This document shows positions 31,468-37,691 of a stretch of DNA of 37,691 nucleotides, piece after piece. The first letter of the stretch is position 1. Each line of letters opens with the position of its first letter. Source of the DNA: Acidobacteriaceae bacterium. Its GTDB lineage: Bacteria > Acidobacteriota > Terriglobia > Terriglobales > Acidobacteriaceae. Both the position numbers and the translations under genes were made by a program. The stretch lies in assembly GCA_003165005.1 (NCBI GenBank), contig PLSB01000046.1:134-37824 (forward strand). Direction: 5' to 3'. Under the pieces are notes generated by a model. The model did no database searches. It saw only the letters and a list, made by a program, of their open reading frames with translations, and was not told where the DNA came from.

Positions 31468-33636
31468 ATGCGCCGTTCCCTTCCCGCTGTTCTGCTCTTC
31501 GTTCTCCCGCTCGCGCTTCTCGCCCAAAACGTCAAAGCCCCCGCCGCCAAAGCGACGCCCTCGGTCGCGCCCGCCGCTATCGACCTGCCGGTGCGCAAGG
31601 TCGTGCTCTATAAGAACGGCGTGGGCTACTTTGAGCACGCCGGCACAGTCAACGGCAACCAGCGCGTGACCGTCGATTTCACCTCCGCGCAGTTGAACGA
31701 CGTGCTGCAGTCGCTCACCGCGCTCGACAGCAAAGGCGGAACCATCGGCGCCGTCGGCTACAACTCCACCATGCCCATCGAGCAGCAATTGAACACGCTG
31801 GCGCTGGGCCTCAAGGATTACCCCGCGACGTTGCAGGTCTATCAGGCGCTGCGCGGCCAGCGCGTGGAAGTGACGGGCGCGGGCGGTGCGCTCACGGGCC
31901 GCCTCGTCAACATCGAGTATCGCAAGGAAACCGACAAGAACGGAGCTACCTCCGAAGACCATTACTTCCTCATCGTCGAGACCGATGCGGGCGCGCTACG
32001 CACGGCCGAGATCACCGACTCCGTCTCGGTGCGCATGATCGATCCCACGCTCGAAAAGCAGTTCACATCGTATCTCGAAATCATCGCCTCGGCGCACGAT
32101 CAGCAGTTGCGCCACTTGACGCTCGAAGACCGCGGCCAGGGCGAGCGCCGATTGCAGGTCAGCTACATCAGCGAAGTGCCCGTATGGAAGTCCACCTATC
32201 GCATCGTCTTCCCGCGCGACCCCAACGGCAACGCCACCGTGCAGGGATGGGCGGTGGTGGATAACGCCGTGGGCGTGGACTGGGACAACGTAGAGTTGTC
32301 GCTTGTAGCCGGCGCGCCGCAGAGTTTCATCCAGCCACTCTCGCAGCCGCTCTACACCCACCGGCCGATGATTCCGATTGCGACCGTGGCGCAGAATTCG
32401 CCCATTACGCATGAGGCGACGGAAACAGTCACGGTGCAATCGGAGATGATGAACAATCAGCTCACGGCGCCCGCCCAAATCCCGCGTAACATGGCGCTGG
32501 CCATGAAGGCTGCGCCGCCTGCGAGCTTCGGCGTGGCCGGCATGGAAGGCATGGGCGGCGGACTCGGCTCCGGTTCTGGCGAGGGCTACGGCGGCGGCGT
32601 CTATCGCGCGTCGGACACGATCCATGAGGGCGACGTCTCCACCAACGCCTTCGACGACTTCTTCGAATACGCGCTCACCCTGCCGGTCACCATCCAAAAA
32701 AACCAATCGGCGATGGTGCCCATCCTTCAGCAGGAGCTGCCCGCAACCCACGTCACCCTGTGGAGCGACACGCACCCCACGCCGCTGCGCGCCATCTCGC
32801 TCGAAAACACGTCGAAGCTCACGCTTGATTCCGGCAGCTTCTCGATCTTTGAAAGCGGTGAGTTCGCCGGCGAGGGCCTGCTCGATCCCATTCATCCCGG
32901 AGAAAAGCGCCTGCTCTCCTACGCCGTCGATCAGGCGGTCAAGGTGCGCCGCGACGACTCTTCCCAGACGCGCACGCTGCATCACGTAGCCATGCACGAG
33001 GGCGTGCTGGTGGAGACCACGAGTTCGGTGACCGACACCACCTACACCGTGACCAACGCCGGCGATGAAACGCGAGCAGTCATTATCGAACACACGCGCC
33101 AGCCCCGCGCCGACCTCGACTCCGATGTGAAGCCGGAAGAGACCACGGCTACGGCCTATCGTTTCCGGCTGGCCGTCGAGCCGCATCAGACCAAGGAGCT
33201 GCACGTGCGCGAGCACGCCGACATCGTGAACAGAGTGCAGCTCGGGACGCAATTCCAAAACGGCGACACTCTGATTGTCGTGGGCAAGTACTCGCCGGCG
33301 CTCGCTGAGACGTTGAAGCCGGCCATCGACGCCCAGACGGCGCTCGCCGATCTGAGCGCCAAGATCGACGAGAACAGCGAAAAGCAAAAGACCCTCGCCG
33401 ACGACGAGAACCGCTATCGCGAGAACCTGAAGGCGTTGAAAGACACTGCCACGGCCAAGCGTTTTGTCGACGAGTTGAATCAGGCCGAGGATGCTATCGA
33501 AGCGGCGCGCAAGGAGCAGGCCGATCTCGAAAAGCAGCGCGACGCAGCCCAGGCGCATCTCGACAGCATCATCTCTAAACTTTCCTTCGACAGCGACCTC
33601 GACGTGGTGCTGTCAAAGACAGGGACTAGGGACTAG
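31468..33636 (+). CDS. Exported DUF4139-domain protein
   Basis: Exported protein of 722 residues. I start at ATG 31468 with AGGAGGAG just upstream and a signal peptide RRSLPAVLLFVLPLALLAQ; the track start at 31351 adds 39 residues. The N-terminal part (VRKVVLYKNGVGYFEHAGTV, then LNDVLQSLTALDSKGG) and the middle region VSYISEVPVWKSTYRIVFPR belong to the DUF4139/mucoidy-inhibitor-A-like family, of unknown function. A Gly-rich linker lies near 355-375 (GMGGGLGSGSGEGYGGG). The last ~95 residues are a Glu/Lys/Ala coiled coil. It stands alone, between two repeat-filled spacers. Confidence 0.82.
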   Translation: MRRSLPAVLLFVLPLALLAQNVKAPAAKATPSVAPAAIDLPVRKVVLYKNGVGYFEHAGTVNGNQRVTVDFTSAQLNDVLQSLTALDSKGGTIGAVGYNSTMPIEQQLNTLALGLKDYPATLQVYQALRGQRVEVTGAGGALTGRLVNIEYRKETDKNGATSEDHYFLIVETDAGALRTAEITDSVSVRMIDPTLEKQFTSYLEIIASAHDQQLRHLTLEDRGQGERRLQVSYISEVPVWKSTYRIVFPRDPNGNATVQGWAVVDNAVGVDWDNVELSLVAGAPQSFIQPLSQPLYTHRPMIPIATVAQNSPITHEATETVTVQSEMMNNQLTAPAQIPRNMALAMKAAPPASFGVAGMEGMGGGLGSGSGEGYGGGVYRASDTIHEGDVSTNAFDDFFEYALTLPVTIQKNQSAMVPILQQELPATHVTLWSDTHPTPLRAISLENTSKLTLDSGSFSIFESGEFAGEGLLDPIHPGEKRLLSYAVDQAVKVRRDDSSQTRTLHHVAMHEGVLVETTSSVTDTTYTVTNAGDETRAVIIEHTRQPRADLDSDVKPEETTATAYRFRLAVEPHQTKELHVREHADIVNRVQLGTQFQNGDTLIVVGKYSPALAETLKPAIDAQTALADLSAKIDENSEKQKTLADDENRYRENLKALKDTATAKRFVDELNQAEDAIEAARKEQADLEKQRDAAQAHLDSIISKLSFDSDLDVVLSKTGTRD

Positions 33637-33650
33637 GGAAGCTGCGGCTG

Positions 33651-33773
33651 GGTGTGAGTGTGAGTGTGAGTGCGCCGGACAGATACAACCACACTCACAC
33701 TCACACTCGCACTCACACTCACACCCACACCCACACTCACACTCGCACTCACACTCGCACTCGCACTCACACT
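33651..33773. repeat. CACACT hexamer array with an inverted GTGTGA arm
   Basis: 14 hexamers (CACACT, CGCACT, CACACC) at 33690-33773 face a GTGTGAGTGTGAG arm at 33651-33671, able to pair over at least 17 bp. The 234-bp spacer between the DUF4139 and ATP-grasp genes is otherwise short words (GGGACTA twice at 33622; see 33774-33806). Confidence 0.85.
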
Positions 33774-33806
33774 GACCACTGATCACTGACCACTGACCAC
33801 CGATCA
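33774..33806. repeat. TGACCACTGATCAC word array
   Basis: Four to five imperfect copies of TGACCACTGATCAC / TGACCACTGACCAC follow the hexamer array directly. They belong to the same CTGA/GATCA spacer vocabulary as 2472, 35609 and 37253-37300. Confidence 0.7.
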
Positions 33807-33870
33807 CGTACACTGTTTCCGTGCGCACTGCGGCGCTTCAACCGCGCCGCCGCGCACGGAGGATCGGCGC

Positions 33871-34881
33871 ATGAAGAAGATTGGCATCCTGTTCGGCGTG
33901 GAGAACAGTTTTCCCAGCGCCCTGGTCGAGCACATCAACGCCCGCAATCCCGAAGGCATCCGCGCTGAATTCGTCTTGACCGGCGCCGTCTTGCATCACC
34001 AGGCCCCGCGCTACGCGGTCATCGTCGATCGCATCTCGCACGACGTGCCGTTTTATCGCGCCTATCTCAAGCAGGCGGCCCTCAACGGCTCGATCGTCAT
34101 CAACAATCCCTTCTGGGCCGCGGCCGACGACAAATTCTTCAACTATGCGCTCGCCGTGCGCCTGGGCGTGGCCGTGCCGCCCACGGTGCTGCTGCCGCAC
34201 AAGCAACTGCCCAATGGAACCAGCGACAAATCGATGCGCAACCTGGAATTCCCTCTCGACTGGGAGAGCGTCTTTGCGGCGGTTGGCGAGCACGGATTCC
34301 TGAAGCCCATCGACGGCGGCGGCTGGCGCGATGTGCAGGAGGTGCACAGCCGCGACGAGTTCTTCCGCGCCTTCGACCAGACACGCGACCTGTGCATGGT
34401 CTTTCAAAAGGCGGTTGATTTCACGGAATACTTCCGCTGCTTCGTGGTGGGGCAGAAGAAGGTGCGCATCATGCCGTACGATCCGCGCCGGCCGCACGCC
34501 GAGCGGTATCTCAAGGACACCGCGCGGCCCAGGACCCTCCATGCCCGGCTGCTTTGGAGGCAGATGGAAGAGGACTCCATCAAGCTCTGCCGAGCCCTCG
34601 GCTACGACTTGAACTCCGTCGAGTTCGCGGTAAAAGAGGGCGTTCCCTACGCGATCGACTTCATGAATCCCGTGCCCGACGCCGATGTGCACTCGGTCGG
34701 CGAGGCGCACTTCGCATGGATTGTCGACCAGGTTGCGGAGTTGGCCATGGCTCGCGCCAAAGCGGCGCCGCACGTTCCCGGTTTACGCTGGTCGGCGTAT
34801 TTGGGTGCAGCGCCCCGTGCGAATCGCACGCGCAAACGGCCCGCATCGGCGGCGGGCAAAGCGAAAAACTCTGGCGACTGA
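33871..34881 (+). CDS. ATP-grasp-fold protein of unknown specificity
   Basis: Protein of 336 residues, probably an ATP-dependent carboxylate-amine ligase. The N-terminal domain starts KKIGILFGVENSFPSALVEH. The ATP-grasp part includes a lysine strand (EHGFLKPIDGGGWRDVQEVH), hinge acid (CMVFQKAVDFTEYFRCFVVG) and metal-binding end (NSVEFAVKEGVPYAIDFMNP). The C-terminus is a basic Ala/Arg/Lys tail. It resembles RimK/glutathione-synthetase-like proteins common in acidobacteria, which often lie next to a GCS2-type ligase; none is here. GGAGG precedes the ATG. The substrate cannot be inferred. Confidence 0.75.
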   Translation: MKKIGILFGVENSFPSALVEHINARNPEGIRAEFVLTGAVLHHQAPRYAVIVDRISHDVPFYRAYLKQAALNGSIVINNPFWAAADDKFFNYALAVRLGVAVPPTVLLPHKQLPNGTSDKSMRNLEFPLDWESVFAAVGEHGFLKPIDGGGWRDVQEVHSRDEFFRAFDQTRDLCMVFQKAVDFTEYFRCFVVGQKKVRIMPYDPRRPHAERYLKDTARPRTLHARLLWRQMEEDSIKLCRALGYDLNSVEFAVKEGVPYAIDFMNPVPDADVHSVGEAHFAWIVDQVAELAMARAKAAPHVPGLRWSAYLGAAPRANRTRKRPASAAGKAKNSGD

Positions 34882-34921
34882 AGCCACCTGCGGACTGAGA
34901 ACTACGAACTGTGAGCTGCCC

Positions 34922-35596
34922 TTAATATCCGTTCGCCACCAGCCAGGCTTCGGTCAAATCGAAGGTAGATTTCTTCTCCGCCTGCATCTGCATGGCGGCC
35001 AGCTTCACCAGCACATCGGCCTCGACGTTCACGGGCGCGCCCACGTCAAGCGTGTGCAGGTTGGTGCGCCAGTAAGTCAGCGGCAGAATGGCGATGGCGA
35101 TCTCTTCGCCGTCAAAGCCGGCAATCGTCAGACTGATTCCTTCGACGGCGACCGAGCCTTTCTGGACCATCCATTGGCGGACGTTTTCGGGAACACGGAC
35201 TTTGAGCGTCCAGTCGGTGGTCTGGCGGTCGAAACCAGGACTGGAACGCGGGACCAAAGGTTCAAGGGAACGGAGTTCCCCCGTGCCGTCGACGTGGCCC
35301 TGCACCACGTGGCCGCCGAGCGGGCTGCCGGCGGCGGTGGGCAGTTCGAGATTCACCTTGGCGCCGGGCGCGAGCGAGCCGAGCGAGGTACGGTCGATGG
35401 TTTCCTGAGCGAGATCGGCGTGAAAGTAAGTGGGGTCGGGGTCGAGCGCGGTCAGGCAGACGCCCGAGACGCCGAGCGAATCGCCTTCACGCAGGCGCGA
35501 GGCGATGCCAGGCGCTTCCACGGTGATGCGCCGCACTCCGCCGCGATCGGTGAGGCTGACGAGGGTTCCGGTCTGCTCGATGATGCCGGTGAACAT
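34922..35596 (-). CDS. ribE: Riboflavin synthase, alpha subunit
   Basis: Makes riboflavin by dismutation of two 6,7-dimethyl-8-ribityllumazine molecules; functions as a trimer. The N-terminus MFTGIIEQTGTLVSL is diagnostic. The two lumazine-binding barrels are visible: GDSLGVSGVCLTAL in the first, and GGHVVQGHVDGTG leading into the second with KGSVAVEGISLTIAGF. It has 224 residues, slightly over the usual 200-215, with a longer loop near SLEPLVPRSSPGFDRQT. The ATG has no clear Shine-Dalgarno. Other rib genes are not in the window, and no FMN riboswitch was seen upstream. Confidence 0.96.
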   Translation of the reverse strand: MFTGIIEQTGTLVSLTDRGGVRRITVEAPGIASRLREGDSLGVSGVCLTALDPDPTYFHADLAQETIDRTSLGSLAPGAKVNLELPTAAGSPLGGHVVQGHVDGTGELRSLEPLVPRSSPGFDRQTTDWTLKVRVPENVRQWMVQKGSVAVEGISLTIAGFDGEEIAIAILPLTYWRTNLHTLDVGAPVNVEADVLVKLAAMQMQAEKKSTFDLTEAWLVANGY

Positions 35597-35608
35597 GGTT
35601 TGATTCTA

Positions 35609-35710
35609 AGGGGTCAGGGGTCAGGAATCAGGGATCAGGTGTCGAGGGCCAGCGACTGGTGGACTAAGCGGACAGCGGACGGGAACTGAAACCTGACCCC
35701 TGAAACCTGA
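35609..35710. repeat. TCAGG/CCTGA spacer words flanking a 60-bp core
   Basis: GGGGTCAGGGGTCAGGAATC on the left and CTGACCCCTGAAACCTGA on the right make a 10-bp inverted match (AGGGGTCAGG/CCTGACCCCT) between ribE and ccdC. The right word is identical to 2472-2489. Confidence 0.7.
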
Positions 35711-35712
35711 TT

Positions 35713-36219
35713 TCACTCGGCTGGGGCTTGCTCAGGCGTGGGCACCGGGAGCGAGGGCTCGGCGGTGAGCGCGCGATAGGCGACGAAGAGCTTGGCCCGC
35801 CAGCGCAGGATCATGCCGAAGGCCAGCAGGTAGAAGATGGCGCCGGTCTGTTCGAGCGAGAGAAAGCTGTCGAAGTAGCCGCGGGCGGCCCAGCGGATGA
35901 GGGCGAGCACGATGATGACCGCAAAAAACATGCTGGATCGCTTCATGCGGATTTCGCCGTTGTGCAAGTGCAGGTCGGAGGTGGCGAGCAGCGGATACGC
36001 CAAGACGATGGCGCCGATGAGGAAGGCGGCGAAGCCCCAGAGGAAGGGCACGCGGCACGGCGGATAGAAGAACATGCAAAAGCCCGTGGCCATCCCCAGC
36101 GGCGGCATCACGATCTTCTTGAGCGTCACGGCGGTGCGGCCCTCGCGCACGCGCCAGGCGAGTACACCGGCGAGTCCGCCGAGGGAAACAACGGCCGTGA
36201 GCACGGGAGTGGAGACCAT
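35713..36219 (-). CDS. CcdC-family (DUF1453) membrane protein
   Basis: Integral membrane protein of 168 residues with four or five helices. It matches, from memory, Bacillus CcdC over its whole length: KKIVMPPLGMATGFCMFFYP near residue 35, MKRSSMFFAVIIVLALIRWA, and YLLAFGMILRWRAKLFVAYR near the C-terminus. In Bacillus the gene belongs to a cytochrome c biogenesis cluster, but its role is unclear. Here it lies alone, 116 bp upstream of ribE on the same strand. The C-terminal tail is Pro/Glu/Ala-rich. Confidence 0.85.
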   Translation of the reverse strand: MVSTPVLTAVVSLGGLAGVLAWRVREGRTAVTLKKIVMPPLGMATGFCMFFYPPCRVPFLWGFAAFLIGAIVLAYPLLATSDLHLHNGEIRMKRSSMFFAVIIVLALIRWAARGYFDSFLSLEQTGAIFYLLAFGMILRWRAKLFVAYRALTAEPSLPVPTPEQAPAE

Positions 36220-36463
36220 GAGATTTGCCTTTCCCTTCTTGCCGCGGGCCAGTAGCGTCTGCGATGTTGATTCCCGCGGGCCGCGATTCCCGCCGGGTCA
36301 AAGCTGGATGTCCCTATTGTAATTGGATGCCGGAACTCCTGAAAGCGCTTCATGAATTCCGGGCGGCCCGCGGCTCTCCGACTGGATTTAAAATGATTGC
36401 AGCGAGTCAGGCCCTGCACGGCACGGCAACTCCTTAACCTTGCTTCGCTTTACGGAGACAACA

Positions 36464-37237
36464 ATGGCACTGATCAAGACTTCGAATCCGGCGCTCGGCC
36501 AGAACACCTTCAGCGATTTCGCGCGCAGCGCGTCCGGCGGGAACCTGGTGGACGCCTCAGCGTGCATGACGCTGAGCGGCACCGTAAACAAGACCGGCAT
36601 TTTGCTGCTGTGCGCGGTGGCCACGGCGGCGTGGACCTGGAACCAGTTCATGCAGACGCACGACCTGAGCTTCGCCGGACCGGCGATGCTCGTGGGCGCG
36701 CTCGGCGGATTGGTCTTTGCCATGGTGACCATCTTCAAGAAGGAGTGGTCGCCGGTCACCGCGCCGATCTACGCGCTGCTCGAGGGGTTCGTGCTCGGCG
36801 GCCTGTCGGCCCTCCTCGAATTGCGCTATCCCGGCATCGCCATGCAGGCCGTAGCGCTCACCTTCGGCACTTTGTTCGTGATGCTGCTGGCCTACAAGTC
36901 CGGGCTGATCAAGGTGACGCAGAAGTTTCGCATGGGCGTGGTGGCGGCGACGGGCGGGATTTTTGTTCTCTACATGCTCGAGATGCTGCTGGGATTCTTC
37001 GGTATTCAATTCACCACCATCAATGGCGCGGGGCCAATTGGCATCGGTTTTAGCTTGTTCGTTGTCGCCATCGCGGCTTTGAACCTGGTGCTGGACTTCG
37101 ATTTTGTCGAGCGGGGCGTGGCCTGCGGCGCTCCCAAGTACATGGAGTGGTACGCGGCCTTCGGCATCATCGTCACGCTGGTGTGGCTGTACCTGGAAAT
37201 CCTGCGTCTGCTCTCGAAGTTGCGCAGCAGAAACTGA
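36464..37237 (+). CDS. Bax inhibitor-1/YccA-family membrane protein
   Basis: Seven-helix membrane protein of 257 residues. I start at ATG 36464 (MALIKTSNPALGQNTFSDFA) with GGAG upstream; the track start at 36440 adds eight residues. Helices run from about residue 42 (NKTGILLLCAVATAAWTW) to VTLVWLYLEILRLLSKLRSR. This is the bacterial BI-1 subgroup with a soluble N-terminus and the phrase SNPAL-x-x-x-F. Relatives act as pH-sensitive calcium leak channels or interact with FtsH; the role here is unknown. Confidence 0.9.
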   Translation: MALIKTSNPALGQNTFSDFARSASGGNLVDASACMTLSGTVNKTGILLLCAVATAAWTWNQFMQTHDLSFAGPAMLVGALGGLVFAMVTIFKKEWSPVTAPIYALLEGFVLGGLSALLELRYPGIAMQAVALTFGTLFVMLLAYKSGLIKVTQKFRMGVVAATGGIFVLYMLEMLLGFFGIQFTTINGAGPIGIGFSLFVVAIAALNLVLDFDFVERGVACGAPKYMEWYAAFGIIVTLVWLYLEILRLLSKLRSRN

Positions 37238-37342
37238 AAAACAGCTTTCTGCCGTCAACTATCGGCTTTCAGCCGTCAGCGATCAGCTTTCAGCTTTTTC
37301 TTGCAGTGATCGAGGGAACTTGCAAACGCTGGCGTGGTGTCC

Positions 37343-37470
37343 GCGAACTCGTGAACCTGTGCGCCAGCGCATAAAGCCACCCAAGCGATATGCCGCGCGA
37401 ACTCGCCAACCTGTGCGCCAGCGCGTGAAGCCACCCAAGCGATATGCCGGGCGAACTCGCCAACCCGCGA
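37343..37470. repeat. 54-bp tandem repeat, about 2.4 units
   Basis: Units start at 37343, 37397 and 37451, each beginning GCGAACTCG; the first two continue through CCTGTGCGCCAGCGC and CCACCCAAGCGATATGCCG. Units 1 and 2 differ at only a few positions; unit 3 diverges after about 15-20 bp. The period is divisible by three, so an ORF can cross it, but none is convincing. Confidence 0.85.
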
Positions 37471-37534
37471 CGTCGCGAAGCGACGCCAACCTGCGAAAAC
37501 GCCAACAGCCTTTTTCATCCACCGCGGGTCGATA

Positions 37535-37642
37535 GCATTTTCGGAAATGGTGTAGGCCGGAGCCGCAGCTGCTGAGTGGATTTTTCCTCAAGAAAAATCC
37601 ACAACCACGGCTCTCAAGAGTTCACAGTATTTCCGAAAATGC
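37535..37642. mobile_element. 108-bp nested palindromic element, MITE-like
   Basis: Perfect 14-bp terminal inverted repeats, GCATTTTCGGAAAT (37535-37548) and ATTTCCGAAAATGC (37629-37642), enclose an 11-bp hairpin GTGGATTTTTC-CTCAA-GAAAAATCCAC (37576-37602). It has no coding capacity. This structure fits a small non-autonomous element or a REP-type unit. No flanking target duplication was clear. Confidence 0.55.
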
Positions 37643-37691
37643 CGTAGAGCGCTGGTACGGGGCTGACCCAGGGCAAACGCACCATAGCGGC

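Larger units (their letters stand above)
37238..37691. other. Gene-free right end of the window
   Basis: No supported gene in 454 bp. From left to right it holds CTGA/GATCAG words (37253-37300), a 54-bp tandem repeat, and a nested palindrome. Overlapping ORFs in several frames here reflect the repeat, not coding. Confidence 0.7.

Noticed and set aside
31996-33558. 520-residue minus-strand ORF under the DUF4139 gene
   Set aside because: It is a shadow frame of a protein with a signal peptide, strong ribosome site and family motifs.
33651-33773. CACACT array considered as a CRISPR array
   Set aside because: It has a simple 6-bp period with no spacers.
35597-35712. FMN riboswitch upstream of ribE
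   Set aside because: The gap is short, filled with TCAGG words, and none of the conserved RFN-element segments is visible.
37343-37470. 54-bp tandem units considered as a CRISPR array
   Set aside because: Units are contiguous with no unique spacers, and no cas gene is present.

Overview
The window looks like chromosomal DNA of an acidobacterium (Acidobacteriota, probably class Terriglobia). This is inferred from its high GC content, an Oar-like TonB-dependent receptor followed by a VWFA-related acidobacterial-type protein, a cupin that I recall as very close to the Granulicella hydroxynitrile lyase, two rhomboid proteases, a PEP-CTERM protein, and spacers full of short palindromes and tandem words. 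No rRNA, tRNA, CRISPR array, prophage or complete insertion sequence was seen.

Layout. 1-1480 (minus): 5' part of guaA, then a YefM-YoeB toxin-antitoxin pair with a visible operator. 1601-8938: rhomboid protease, XRE regulator, then a TonB-dependent receptor and a VWA protein behind a 19-bp operator-like palindrome. 9036-17294 (all minus): TPR protein, trmD, a Cys-rich secreted protein, a second rhomboid, HdeD-like membrane protein, and a cupin/aldo-keto reductase pair. 17505-19363: DUF2157 and GDYXXLXY membrane-associated pair. 19457-24052: LysR regulator, then on the plus strand a 25-codon small ORF with a near-perfect Shine-Dalgarno, a Sel1-repeat protein and a LytS/LytR-type two-component system. 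24050-26739: a cassette with a glycosyltransferase and an FkbM methyltransferase, bounded by a 183-bp direct repeat made of the rimM 3' end, plus a decayed trpF-like remnant. 26573-28011 (minus): rpsP-khpA-rimM translation operon. 28317-37237: esterase, PEP-CTERM protein, iron-sulfur-type flavoprotein, DUF4139 protein, ATP-grasp protein, riboflavin synthase, CcdC-like protein and a Bax-inhibitor-1 family protein. The right end holds a 54-bp tandem repeat and a 108-bp nested palindrome.

The most unusual signal is a set of small dispersed elements rather than one gene. Two hairpin families recur (CCCATCCTT..CGC/GCG..AAGGGTGGG three times; GGTCCC-CAAGTGCGA-GGGACC twice). Copies differ by compensating changes that keep the stems paired. 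One copy of each lies in frame inside an essential translation gene: family 1 in trmD, family 2 with a CACACT hexamer array in rimM. Each creates a low-complexity loop in the protein. The same elements and hexamers also fill spacers near 31.0-31.2 kb and 33.7 kb. The rimM duplication around the glycosyltransferase/FkbM cassette is a second rearrangement in the same operon, and trmD now lies about 15 kb from rimM.

All calls come from reading the sequence and remembered family motifs; no database search was run.
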